From Pseudonocardia alaniniphila (lineage in GTDB: Bacteria > Actinomycetota > Actinomycetes > Mycobacteriales > Pseudonocardiaceae), in the NCBI RefSeq assembly GCF_022524485.1, contig NZ_JAKXMK010000008.1, positions 124,001 through 188,000 on the forward strand: a stretch of 64,000 nucleotides of DNA. The letters run 5' to 3'. Positions 7,043 through 15,046 of the stretch are shown here, piece by piece (position 1 is the stretch's first letter; every line of letters starts with the position of its first letter). The notes beneath the pieces are model-generated. The model was not told the DNA's origin. It saw nothing but the letters and a program-made list of their open reading frames with translations, and searched no databases. The translations under genes were made by a program, and so were the position numbers.

Positions 7043-8812
7043 ATGACCGTTTCGGAGACACCCAGGAGTAGCGAGACACCCAGGGGTAGTGATCCCACCC
7101 CGCCGGCTACGGCCTCGCCCGGAGGTTCGGCCGAGCAGCGCCAGCCGGTGGACTGGTGGGTCTTCGGCGTGGCTGCGGCGCTCGTCGTCGCATTCATCGC
7201 CTGGGGCACCCTGTCCACCCACACGCTGAGCGCGGTCGCCGCCGCGGTGCTCGCCGGCGTCATGAACGCGGGCGGATGGGCGTTCGTACTGGCCGCGAGC
7301 GGCTTCGTGGTGTTCGCGCTGTGGCTGGCGGTCAGCCGGTACGGGAAGATCCCGCTGGGCCGCGACGGCGAGAAGCCCGAGTTCCGCACCGTCTCGTGGG
7401 TCGCGATGATGTTCAGCGCCGGAATGGGCATCGGCCTCATGTTCTACGGCGTCAGCGAGCCGCTCGCCCACTTCACGAGCCCGCCGCCGGGCACCGTGCC
7501 CGCGGACTCGGCCGAGGCGCTGGACGTGGCGATGGCCACCACGCTCTTCCACTGGACGCTGCACCCGTGGGCGATCTACGCGGTGGTCGGGCTCGCGATC
7601 GCGTACAGCACGTTCCGCAAGGGTCGCCGCCAGCTGATCAGCTCGGCCTTCGCGCCTCTCCTGGGCGAGCGGCGCAGCGAGGGCACGTTCGGCAGGGCGA
7701 TCGACATCCTCGCGATCTTCGCCACGCTCTTCGGCTCCGCGGCGTCACTCGGGCTCGGCACGCTGCAACTCGGTGGTGGCCTGCAGGCCTACGGGCTGCC
7801 GCCGCTGGGCGACCTGCTGCTGGTGGCGATCATCGCGGTGCTCACCATCGCGTTCATCTGCTCGGCCGTCACCGGGGTCGCCAAGGGCATCCAGTGGCTC
7901 TCGAACATCAACATGGTGCTCGCCGCGGTGCTGGCGATCGTCGTGTTCGTCGCCGGGCCGACCATCCTGATCCTCAACCTGATCCCGACTGCCATCGGCG
8001 ACTACCTCGGCAACCTCTCGCAGATGGCTGCCCGCACCGCCGCCACGGGGGGCGACGCCACTGCCGAATGGCTGGCCGGCTGGACGGTCTTCTACTGGGC
8101 CTGGTGGATCTCCTGGACCCCCTTCGTCGGCATGTTCATCGCCCGGATCAGCCGCGGTCGCACGATCAAGCAGTTCATCACGGGCGTCATCCTCATCCCG
8201 AGCCTCGTGAGCCTGCTCTGGTTCGCGATCTTCGGCGGCGCGGCGATCAACCTGCAGCGCAGCGGCACCGACCTCGCCTCCCAGCCCACCGAGGCCCAAC
8301 TGTTCGGGCTGCTCGACACGCTGCCGCTCGGCAACGTGCTCAGCATCATCGCGATGGTGCTGATCGCGATCTTCTTCGTGTCCGGTGCCGACGCCGCAGC
8401 TGTGGTGATGGGCACCCTCTCGCAGCGCGGCTCGATCGCCCCCGCCCGCTGGGTTGTGGTGTTCTGGGGCGTCGTGATGGGTGCGATCGCGATCATCATG
8501 CTGCTCGTGGGCGACGAGGGCGAGGCGCTCACCGGCATCCAGAACATCACGATCATCATGGCCGCGCCGTTCGCCGTGGTGATGGTGGTGCTGTGCGTGG
8601 CGCTGGCGAAGGACCTGCGCCACGATGCGCTCATGCTGCGCGACCGGCGCTCCGTGGCCGTCGTCGAGCAGGCGGTCGACTACGGCACGAAGCACTACCG
8701 CGACGGGTTCGTGGTCTCGGTGAAACCGCACCCGGAAATGCACGGGTCGGTCGAGGACGCGGGCGGCAGCAACGGGGCCACCGGCGGCGCCACCCCACCC
8801 GAGCGCACCTGA
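7043..8812 (+). CDS. BCCT family betaine/choline/carnitine transporter
   Basis: A 589-residue, 12-helix secondary transporter for quaternary-amine osmolytes, presumably Na+-coupled. Family marks are the TM1' glycine motif in FSAGMGIGLMFYGVSEP (around residues 130-147) and the conserved tryptophan segment WWISWTPFVGMFIARIS in the middle of the protein. The N-terminal 35 residues are hydrophilic and the C-terminal tail is charged and glycine-rich, as in osmosensing members such as BetP. The reading frame is open upstream, with GTG 7007 and ATG 7016 as alternatives; I prefer ATG 7043, though none has a good Shine-Dalgarno. Substrate specificity is not readable. Confidence 0.92.
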   Translation: MTVSETPRSSETPRGSDPTPPATASPGGSAEQRQPVDWWVFGVAAALVVAFIAWGTLSTHTLSAVAAAVLAGVMNAGGWAFVLAASGFVVFALWLAVSRYGKIPLGRDGEKPEFRTVSWVAMMFSAGMGIGLMFYGVSEPLAHFTSPPPGTVPADSAEALDVAMATTLFHWTLHPWAIYAVVGLAIAYSTFRKGRRQLISSAFAPLLGERRSEGTFGRAIDILAIFATLFGSAASLGLGTLQLGGGLQAYGLPPLGDLLLVAIIAVLTIAFICSAVTGVAKGIQWLSNINMVLAAVLAIVVFVAGPTILILNLIPTAIGDYLGNLSQMAARTAATGGDATAEWLAGWTVFYWAWWISWTPFVGMFIARISRGRTIKQFITGVILIPSLVSLLWFAIFGGAAINLQRSGTDLASQPTEAQLFGLLDTLPLGNVLSIIAMVLIAIFFVSGADAAAVVMGTLSQRGSIAPARWVVVFWGVVMGAIAIIMLLVGDEGEALTGIQNITIIMAAPFAVVMVVLCVALAKDLRHDALMLRDRRSVAVVEQAVDYGTKHYRDGFVVSVKPHPEMHGSVEDAGGSNGATGGATPPERT

Positions 8813-8857
8813 CCGGTGGAGCGGCCGCGGGCCGGAGGTGGTCTCGCGGCCGCGCAC

Positions 8858-9826
8858 TCAGGACGTCTCGAGCACGACCTTGCCGGTGACCTTGCGCTCG
8901 TCGATCCGGGCCAGGGCATCCGCCGCTTGCACCAACGGGAAGGTCTCGGAGATCACGGGATCGAGGGCACCCGATCGCAGGTGCGGCTCCAGTTCGGCCC
9001 ACTGCTCGGCGAGGTAACCGGGCCGGGCGAGCGCGTAGGCACCCCAGCCGACGCCGACGACGTCGATGTTGTTGAGCAGCAGCCGGTTCACGCGCACCGT
9101 CGGGATCTCGCCCGCGGTGAAGCCGATGACGAGCAGCCTGCCCGCCGGCGCGAGGCAACGCAGCGAGTCGGTGAAGCGGTCGCCACCGACCGGGTCGACC
9201 ACGAGGTCGACGCCCGCACCCGCGGTGAGGCTCTTCACGGCGTCGCGGAACCCGTCGGCGAGCACCGTCTCGTGGGCGCCTGCGGCGCGGGCCACCTCGG
9301 CCTTCTCGGTGGTGGAGACCACCGCCACCACCCGGGCGCCCAGTGCCGCCGCGAGCTGGATGCACGCCGTGCCGACCCCACCGGCCGCCCCGTGCACGAG
9401 CACCGTCTGGCCCGCTTGCAGGTGGCCGCGCACGAGCAGCGCGAAGTGTGCGGTCAGGTAGTTCATCGGCAGGCACGCGCCCGCGGCGAAGGACACCTCG
9501 TCGGGCAGGGGCAGGACGTGGTCGGCGTTCACCGCCACGACCTCGGCGAAGGCGCCGGTGCCGGCGAAGGCGACGACCCGCTGTCCCGGCTGCAGCGGCG
9601 AGCCGTCGGGCGCCTCCCGCACGACGCCTGCCACCTCGGAACCGAGGACGAACGGGAGATCGGGCCTGTACTGGTAGAGGCCCTTGCTCTGCAGCACGTC
9701 CGGAAAGTTCACGCCGGCGGCACGCACCTCGATCAGCACCTCGTCGGCCCGTCGCTGAGGCTCCGGGACGTCCCGCACCTCGACCGCCGCCGGGCCGTCC
9801 AACCGCACCACCTGCACCGAACGCAC
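8858..9826 (-). CDS. NADPH:quinone oxidoreductase (zinc-free MDR family)
   Basis: A 322-residue medium-chain reductase. An N-terminal GroES-like domain (GVNFPDVLQSKGLYQYRP, then PFVLGSEVAGVV at about 60-71) precedes a Rossmann domain with VLVHGAAGGVGTACIQLA at about 145-162. The catalytic and structural zinc cysteines of alcohol dehydrogenases are absent, as in quinone reductase/zeta-crystallin members. It lies 37 bp downstream of an MBL hydrolase gene on the same strand; the GCAGGTGA hairpin at the end of that gene lies between them. Physiological substrate is unknown. Confidence 0.9.
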   Translation of the reverse strand: MRSVQVVRLDGPAAVEVRDVPEPQRRADEVLIEVRAAGVNFPDVLQSKGLYQYRPDLPFVLGSEVAGVVREAPDGSPLQPGQRVVAFAGTGAFAEVVAVNADHVLPLPDEVSFAAGACLPMNYLTAHFALLVRGHLQAGQTVLVHGAAGGVGTACIQLAAALGARVVAVVSTTEKAEVARAAGAHETVLADGFRDAVKSLTAGAGVDLVVDPVGGDRFTDSLRCLAPAGRLLVIGFTAGEIPTVRVNRLLLNNIDVVGVGWGAYALARPGYLAEQWAELEPHLRSGALDPVISETFPLVQAADALARIDERKVTGKVVLETS

Positions 9827-9863
9827 GTCGCTACCTCTCCGTAGGGGTCACCTGCCCCCATCC

Positions 9864-10535
9864 TCACCCATGCAGGTGACGCAGCCGCTCACCTGCCCCG
9901 CCGACCAGCGCGTCACCGTGCCCGAAGCACGCGATATCGACGTCCAGGGCGGCCAGCCTGCGCATCGACGCTGCGGCACGGTCGCGGTCGAGGTTGAACG
10001 GGCCGAGCATCAGCTCTCCGCCGTGCTCCGCGATCACGTCGCCGGTGAACAGCACCCGGTCGGCGAGGTGCAGGGCGATGCTGCCGTCGGTGTGGCCGGG
10101 CACGTGCAGCATCCGGGCGCCCGCACCGATGTCGAGGTCCTCCCCGCCGTGCAGCTCGACGTCGACGCGGGCAGGCGGGGCGGGTGGCAGGCCGTGCGCG
10201 ACACGGGCGTGCAGCTCGCGCTCGGCCTCGCTGAAGTCGGGGGGCGGCCCTGGCCGTTCCCCGCGGATGATCGGCGCGTCGGCACCGTGGGCGAGCACGG
10301 TGACGCCGGGCCATGATCCGATCTCGGCAGCGGAGCCGGTGTGGTCGTCGTGGAAGTGGGTGAGCACCACCCGCCGCAGCGTGCCGAGCCCCTGGACCGC
10401 GGCGGCGATGGCCGGTGCGGAACCGGCAGGTCCTGTGTCGATCAACGTCAGGTCGTCGCCGTCCTGCCACAGGTAGGCCTGGCCCACCGAGAAGCGCAGC
10501 AGGTGTAGTCGGGGTGCCAGCTCGAGGAGGTCCAT
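9864..10535 (-). CDS. MBL-fold metallo-hydrolase
   Basis: A 223-residue metallo-beta-lactamase-fold hydrolase. The metal-binding motif THFHDDHTG is at about residues 59-67, a second ligand in VPGHTDGS, FTGDV further on, and the last ligand in ACFGHGDALVGG near the C-terminus, so all expected metal ligands of a glyoxalase-II-like site are there. Substrate is unknown. Start ATG 10535. It may be co-transcribed with the quinone reductase 37 bp downstream. Confidence 0.9.
   Translation of the reverse strand: MDLLELAPRLHLLRFSVGQAYLWQDGDDLTLIDTGPAGSAPAIAAAVQGLGTLRRVVLTHFHDDHTGSAAEIGSWPGVTVLAHGADAPIIRGERPGPPPDFSEAERELHARVAHGLPPAPPARVDVELHGGEDLDIGAGARMLHVPGHTDGSIALHLADRVLFTGDVIAEHGGELMLGPFNLDRDRAAASMRRLAALDVDIACFGHGDALVGGAGERLRHLHG
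9872..9896. terminator. Inverted repeat at the 3' end of the MBL gene
   Basis: GCAGGTGA (9872-9879) and TCACCTGC (9889-9896) form a perfect 8-bp stem with a 9-nt loop inside the last codons of the MBL gene. No U-tract follows. It could be a partial terminator before the quinone reductase gene, or an operator, since the same AGGTGA/TCACCT half-sites recur at 10935-10952. Confidence 0.35.
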
Positions 10536-10610
10536 CGGGCGACCGTAGGACCGCTGACGGCGCCGTCCTGCCCGGTTTCGCCCTCGGAGGATCAGCTCAG
10601 GGAGTAACCG

Positions 10611-10922
10611 TCAGGCCGGCACGCCGTCGTCGTAGCGCACGACGCGCGGCGTATGGGTCAGCTCGTCCACGAGCACGCCGAGCCACCCGTCCACCCGCTC
10701 CTGGACACGATCGAGGGTGTCGAGCTCGCAGGCCAGGTCGAGCGCACGGTCCACGCCGCAGTCGCCGCCGTCGAGGGCCTGGCTCAGCTCGTGGCGTACC
10801 CGGGCCGCGCGGGCACGGCAGCCGTCCGAGGTCTGCACGTGGGCGAGCAGACGGGCGCGCTGCTCCGAAGTGATGTTGTCCGGAACGGATGCGACGAGCT
10901 GCTGCAGTCGGTGCGGATGCAC
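10611..10922 (-). CDS. Hypothetical protein, 103 residues
   Basis: A small soluble protein with no recognised domain. It is mostly helical in appearance, with an N-terminal MHPHRLQQLVASVPDNITSEQ, three cysteines in the middle third (DGCRA, GDCGV, LACEL) and a hydrophobic WLGVLVDEL near the end. ATG 10922 follows a GAGGGGG. It is divergent from the methyltransferase gene; a perfect 6-6-6 inverted repeat sits 13 bp upstream. Codon use matches its neighbours, so I take it as real. Confidence 0.65.
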   Translation of the reverse strand: MHPHRLQQLVASVPDNITSEQRARLLAHVQTSDGCRARAARVRHELSQALDGGDCGVDRALDLACELDTLDRVQERVDGWLGVLVDELTHTPRVVRYDDGVPA

Positions 10923-10934
10923 GAGTACCCCCTC

Positions 10935-10952
10935 AGGTGACAGCCATCACCT
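10935..10952. promoter_or_regulatory. 6-6-6 inverted repeat in divergent spacer
   Basis: AGGTGA at 10935-10940 and TCACCT at 10947-10952 are perfect arms with a 6-bp spacer, between the divergent hypothetical (start 10922) and methyltransferase (start 11004) genes. The placement suits an operator; the left arm also supplies part of a ribosome-binding-like sequence on the other strand. Confidence 0.4.
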
Positions 10953-11003
10953 CGACGGTACCGGCGCGCGGCTCCGAGGCGGTACCCCGCTACGGTGCTG
11001 ATC

Positions 11004-11621
11004 ATGTCGCGGTCGCCGTGGGCAGACACCGGCCTGTTCCTGCGCGAGTTCGTCCGTCACCCCCTCAACACCGCGGCTGTCGCCCCCAGTTCGGCGGCGC
11101 TCGCCGCCGGGATGACGGCGCCTCTGGCCACCACCGGCGACCCCGTGGTCGTCGAGCTCGGCCCGGGCACCGGCGCGTTCACCCGCGCCATCCAGGAACG
11201 CACCGGCGGTCGGGTCCGGCACATCGCCGTGGAGCTCAACCCGGGTTGGGCGCAGCTGCTCAGGGAGCGCCACCCCGAGGTCGACGTGGTGCTCGGCGAC
11301 GCCCGTGAGCTGCCCGCACTGCTCGCCGACCGGGGGATCACGGCCGTCGACGGGGTGGTGAGCGGGCTGCCGTGGGTGGCCTACTCCCCCGGCCCGGACG
11401 GGCGCGGCCTGCACGCCGTGATCACCGACGCGCTCGCACCCGGCGGCGTCTTCACCCAGTTCGCCTACACCTGGACGCGCTGGGCACCTCCCGCCCGGCG
11501 GCAGCTCGCCGACCTGCGCGCGCACTTCGGCGAGGTGACGATCACTCCGGCGGTGTGGAGGAACCTGCCGCCCGCCGTGGTCTACGTGGCGCGGAAACCG
11601 CTGCGTCGCAGCGGTGACTGA
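11004..11621 (+). CDS. SAM-dependent methyltransferase (phospholipid N-methyltransferase-like)
   Basis: A 205-residue class I methyltransferase. FLREFVRHPLNTAAVAPSS at the N-terminus is typical of the COG3963 group (PmtA-like phospholipid methyltransferases and relatives of rRNA adenine dimethylases), and SAM motif I is VVELGPGTGAF at about residues 48-58. Motif II-like DVVLGDARELP and a post-motif LPWVAYSP follow. A lipid amine acceptor is possible, but the family is poorly tested in actinomycetes. Starts at ATG 11004 or three codons earlier; the ribosome binding site is weak. Confidence 0.8.
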   Translation: MSRSPWADTGLFLREFVRHPLNTAAVAPSSAALAAGMTAPLATTGDPVVVELGPGTGAFTRAIQERTGGRVRHIAVELNPGWAQLLRERHPEVDVVLGDARELPALLADRGITAVDGVVSGLPWVAYSPGPDGRGLHAVITDALAPGGVFTQFAYTWTRWAPPARRQLADLRAHFGEVTITPAVWRNLPPAVVYVARKPLRRSGD

Positions 11622-11642
11622 GTCTCCAGCAGACACACCGGC

Positions 11643-12539
11643 TCAGAGGTAGGGCTCCACCAGTTCGACGTAGCGGCGCGCGAGGGTGGCGAGCACCTGG
11701 TCCCCCGGCGCGGCCCAGACGTCGGCGTGGAAGATCTCCACCTCGACGTCGCCCGTGTAGCCCGATGCCGCAACCGCCTTCGTGAAGGCGGGGAAGTCGA
11801 CGTGGCCGTCACCCATCATCCCGCGCGCGAGCAGCGTGTCGGCCGGGAGCGGGGTGATCCAGTCGCAGATCTGGTAGCTCAGGATCCGTTCACCCGCCGC
11901 GGCGATCCGGGCGTGCACCCCCGGCTCCCACCAGAGGTGGAAGGTGTCGGCGATCACGCCGACCTCGTGCGGAGCGAACGACTCGGCGATCTCCAGTGCC
12001 TGCGCCAGGGTGGAGACGACCCCGCGGTCGGCCGCGTAGATCGGGTTCATCGGCTCGATGCCGAGCGTGACTCCCCGCTCGACGGCGTGCGGCACCAGCG
12101 CCGCGATCGCCTCGGCCGCCCGCGCTCTGGCCCCGGTGAGGTCCTTGTCGCCCGCCGGCAGGCCACCGGGGACGAGCACCAGCGCCCGGGTGCCGAGCGC
12201 CGCGGCCTCGTCGATCGCGCGCAGGTTGTCCTCGTGGGCGGTGGCGCGGGCCGCCGGGTCGGACGCGGTGAAGAACCCACCGCGGCACAGCGACGAGACG
12301 CGCAGGCCCGCGTCGTCCACCCAGCGGCGGGCGGTGTCGACCCCGACCTCGGCCACCGGCTCCCGCCAGAGCCCGATCGCAGGTAGGCCTGCTGCCACTG
12401 CGCCGTCGACCGCCTCGCGCAGGCTCCAGTGTGCGGTGGTGCGCTGGTTGAGCGACAGCCGTGCGAGGCGTGGGTCCCCCGGCTCGGGCGTGCCGATACG
12501 CGCGGGCGCGCCGCTGGGAACGTCGAGGACGGCCGTCAC
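11643..12539 (-). CDS. Sugar phosphate isomerase/epimerase (TIM barrel)
   Basis: A 298-residue xylose-isomerase-like TIM-barrel (AP-endonuclease-2 family). LSLNQRTTAHWSLREAVDGA opens the barrel, and metal-ligand segments are seen in TLGIEPMNPIYAAD, GVIADTFHLWWEP and DVEVEIFH. It is the third gene of a coupled operon: its GTG start overlaps the stop of the DUF993 gene by four bases (GTGA). It probably isomerises or epimerises a keto-sugar or keto-inositol made by the Gfo/Idh dehydrogenase two genes upstream. The exact substrate cannot be named. Confidence 0.88.
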   Translation of the reverse strand: MTAVLDVPSGAPARIGTPEPGDPRLARLSLNQRTTAHWSLREAVDGAVAAGLPAIGLWREPVAEVGVDTARRWVDDAGLRVSSLCRGGFFTASDPAARATAHEDNLRAIDEAAALGTRALVLVPGGLPAGDKDLTGARARAAEAIAALVPHAVERGVTLGIEPMNPIYAADRGVVSTLAQALEIAESFAPHEVGVIADTFHLWWEPGVHARIAAAGERILSYQICDWITPLPADTLLARGMMGDGHVDFPAFTKAVAASGYTGDVEVEIFHADVWAAPGDQVLATLARRYVELVEPYL

Positions 12540-13717
12540 CGCGTCGCCCCGGCCACTGCGAGCAGCCCGCGGAACTTCTCGGCGGCGCGTTCCGGGTCCG
12601 GGACCAACCGCGCGTCGTTGGCCAGCGCAAACGCCTCCGCGAGATGCACGATCGACCGCGCCGACTGCAGACCGCCGACCATCGTGAACCCGGGCTGGTG
12701 GCCGCAGAGCCAGGCCAGGAAGGCGATGCCTGTTTTGTAGTAGAAGGTCGGCGCTGCGAACACGTGCCGCGACAGCGCGAGAGTGGGGGCCAGCTCCGCG
12801 TCGTAGCGGTGGACGTCGCCGTCGTCGAGTGCCGCCAGTGCGGCCGACGCCGCCGGGGCGATGGCGGAGAACGCGCCCAGCAGCGCATCCGAATGGTGGG
12901 TGCCGTCGCCGCGGATCAGCTCCGGGTAGTTGAAGTCGTCGCCGGTGTAGAGGCGCACACCCGCCGGGAGCGCGGCGCGCAAGCCGATCTCGTGCTCTGC
13001 CGAGAGCAGCGACACCTTCACGCCGTCGACCTTCGCCGCATGCGATTCGACGAGCTGCAGGAACGTCGCCGTCGCCGCCGGGATGTCGGTGGAGCCCCAG
13101 TAGCCGCGCAGCTGCGGGTCGAAGGCCTCGCCGAGCCAGTGCAGGATCACCGGTTCCCTGACCTGACGCAGCAGCTCGTCGTAGACGCGCAGGTAGTCGT
13201 CCGGGCCGGACGCGAGCGCAGCCAGCTGGCGCGAGGCCATCAGGATCACCTGGGCGCCGGTTCCCTCCACGAACTCGACCTGCTCGCTGTACGCGGCGAT
13301 GACGCCGTCGATCGAGGTGAGGTCGGTGCGGTGGTCGGTGCCTGCTCCCGCCGCGATCCGGGCGCCGTCGGTCCTCGCCTGCTCGGCGCTGCGGCGCACC
13401 AACTCCTGGACGGCCACCCAGTCGAGGCCCATGTTGCGCTGCGCGGTGTCCATCGCCTCGGCGACGCCGAGGCCGTAGGAGAAGAGGTGGCGGCGGAACG
13501 CGAGCGTGGCGTCCCAGTCGACCGCGGCGGGAGCACCGGGGACGTTCTCGCCCCACGGGTCGGCGGCGACGTGAGCGGCGGCGAAGGCCACCCGGCTGCG
13601 GTAGGGCCCGGGGTGCTCGGCCCACTGCCGGGGTTCGGCGAGCTCGACGGTGCGCCAGCCGCCCCCGGCGACCGGTAGGTCGATCCGCCGGCCGATGCGC
13701 GGGGCGACCTGCGTCAT
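12536..13717 (-). CDS. DUF993 / dihydrodipicolinate-synthase-like protein
   Basis: A 393-residue member of DUF993, a family related to class I aldolases of the DHDPS type and found in actinobacterial sugar operons. Visible elements are HLFSYGLGVAEAMDTAQRN, EPVILHWLGEAFDPQ, the lysine-containing KVDGVKVSLLSAEHE (position expected for a Schiff-base lysine, by inference) and LYTGDDFNYPELI. Its ATG overlaps the stop of the Gfo/Idh gene (ATGA) and its stop overlaps the next gene's GTG. Inferred role: aldol cleavage or dehydration step of the pathway encoded by the operon. No member's reaction is known to me. Confidence 0.85.
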   Translation of the reverse strand: MTQVAPRIGRRIDLPVAGGGWRTVELAEPRQWAEHPGPYRSRVAFAAAHVAADPWGENVPGAPAAVDWDATLAFRRHLFSYGLGVAEAMDTAQRNMGLDWVAVQELVRRSAEQARTDGARIAAGAGTDHRTDLTSIDGVIAAYSEQVEFVEGTGAQVILMASRQLAALASGPDDYLRVYDELLRQVREPVILHWLGEAFDPQLRGYWGSTDIPAATATFLQLVESHAAKVDGVKVSLLSAEHEIGLRAALPAGVRLYTGDDFNYPELIRGDGTHHSDALLGAFSAIAPAASAALAALDDGDVHRYDAELAPTLALSRHVFAAPTFYYKTGIAFLAWLCGHQPGFTMVGGLQSARSIVHLAEAFALANDARLVPDPERAAEKFRGLLAVAGATR

Positions 13718-14865
13718 GCCGACGCTCCCGGCAGCTCGACGCGCACGCCCTCGGCCGAGGACTTCAGCGCCGCGGCCACCAGTCGCAGACCGCGCACTCC
13801 GCTCATGAAGTCGTAGGGATGGGGCCGTCCCGCGTCGGCGTCGAGGAGGAAGCGCTCCCACTGGGCGCGGAAGCCGTTGGTGAACTCCTGGTTGTCGGGC
13901 ACCTCCTCCCACTGGGCGCGGAAGTCCTGGTCGGTCGGCACATCGGGGTTCCACACCGGCTTGGGCGTGCGCACCCGGTGCTGGATGCGGCACCCGAACA
14001 GACCCGCCACCGCCGAGCCGTGGGTGCCGTCCACCTGGAACTCGACGAGCTCCTTGCGGTCCACCCGCACCGCCCACGACGAGTTGATCTGGGCGATGAC
14101 GCCGCCAGCCAGCTCGAAGATTCCGTAGGCGGCGTCGTCGGCGGTGGCCTCGTAACGGTTGCCCTGCTCGTCGAAGCGGTGCGGGATGTGCGTGACGGAC
14201 CTGGTCATCACGGCCTCGACGCCGCCGAACAGATGCTCGAGCACGTAGCTCCAGTGGCAGTACATGTCGAGCGTGATGCCGCCGCCGTCCTCGGCGCGGT
14301 AGTTCCAGCTCGGCCGCTGTGCGGGCAACATGTCGCCCTCGAACACCCAGTAGCCGAACTCCCCGCGCACCGACAGGATCCGGCCGAAGAACCCGGCGTC
14401 GATCAGCCGCTTCAGTTTGATCAGGCCGGGCAGATAGATCTTGTCGTGCACCACTCCGTCGACGATCCCGGCGGCGCGGGCCGCCTCGACGAGCTCCATG
14501 CCCTCGTCCACCGACTCGGCGAGCGGCTTCTCCGTGAAGACGTGCTTGCCCGCGGCGATCGCCCGCAGGATCGCCTTCTTGTGCTCGCTCGTGACCTGGG
14601 CGTCGAAGTAGATCGACGCTCCGTCCTCGGCGAGAGCGGCGTCGAGATCGGTGTGGAACAGGTCGATGTCGTGGCGGCGGGCGATGTCGGCCAGCTTGTC
14701 GCGGCTGCGACCCACGAGCACCGGCTCGACCTGGAGGCGGGTGCCGTCGGGACGCAGCACCCCGCCCTCGTCACGGATCGCGAGCACGGACCGGACGAGG
14801 TGCTGGCGGTAGCCCATCCGCCCGGTCACGCCGTTCATGACGATGCGGACGGTGGGTCCTGACAT
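13714..14865 (-). CDS. Gfo/Idh/MocA family oxidoreductase
   Basis: A 383-residue NAD(P)-dependent dehydrogenase. The Rossmann start is VRIVMNGVTGRMGYRQHLV, and the family's EKP motif appears as HVFTEKPLAESVDEG at about residues 111-125. The C-terminal two-domain fold is complete (YCHWSYVLEHLFGG, INSSWAVRVDRKELVE). It is the first gene of the three-gene operon with DUF993 and a TIM-barrel isomerase. The frame is open upstream to 15000, but ATG 14865 matches the family start, and a LacI-type operator lies 59-76 bp before it. Likely oxidises a sugar, inositol or sugar-acid hydroxyl. Confidence 0.88.
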   Translation of the reverse strand: MSGPTVRIVMNGVTGRMGYRQHLVRSVLAIRDEGGVLRPDGTRLQVEPVLVGRSRDKLADIARRHDIDLFHTDLDAALAEDGASIYFDAQVTSEHKKAILRAIAAGKHVFTEKPLAESVDEGMELVEAARAAGIVDGVVHDKIYLPGLIKLKRLIDAGFFGRILSVRGEFGYWVFEGDMLPAQRPSWNYRAEDGGGITLDMYCHWSYVLEHLFGGVEAVMTRSVTHIPHRFDEQGNRYEATADDAAYGIFELAGGVIAQINSSWAVRVDRKELVEFQVDGTHGSAVAGLFGCRIQHRVRTPKPVWNPDVPTDQDFRAQWEEVPDNQEFTNGFRAQWERFLLDADAGRPHPYDFMSGVRGLRLVAAALKSSAEGVRVELPGASA

Positions 14866-14923
14866 GGGCTCTACCTGCTCTCTCCGGGCTTCGGCGGTGA
14901 ACGGCCCGGTGTCGGTCGACGCG

Positions 14924-14941
14924 CGTGTAAGCGCTTTCCGA
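14924..14941. promoter_or_regulatory. LacI/GalR-family operator
   Basis: TGTAAGCGCTTTCC within this stretch is centred on the self-complementary AAGCGCTT, the canonical core of LacI-family sites. It is 59 bp upstream of the Gfo/Idh start, so it should repress the three-gene operon until its sugar ligand appears. No LacI gene adjoins; one is encoded 44 kb away at 58803-59792. Confidence 0.65.
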
Positions 14942-15046
14942 GGATAGGGTGAACGGCGACGAAGCGGCAAGACCGGCGGGGCTAGCACCCCGCGCAACAA
15001 CGTTGGCGGCGCCCCGGGTGTAGTCCGTTCGGAGGCTGCTGACAGG

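Noticed and set aside
11643-13625. Apparent 660-residue fusion upstream of the isomerase
   Set aside because: The first 360 codons are the wrong frame of the DUF993 gene; the isomerase starts at GTG 12539 with a 4-bp overlap.
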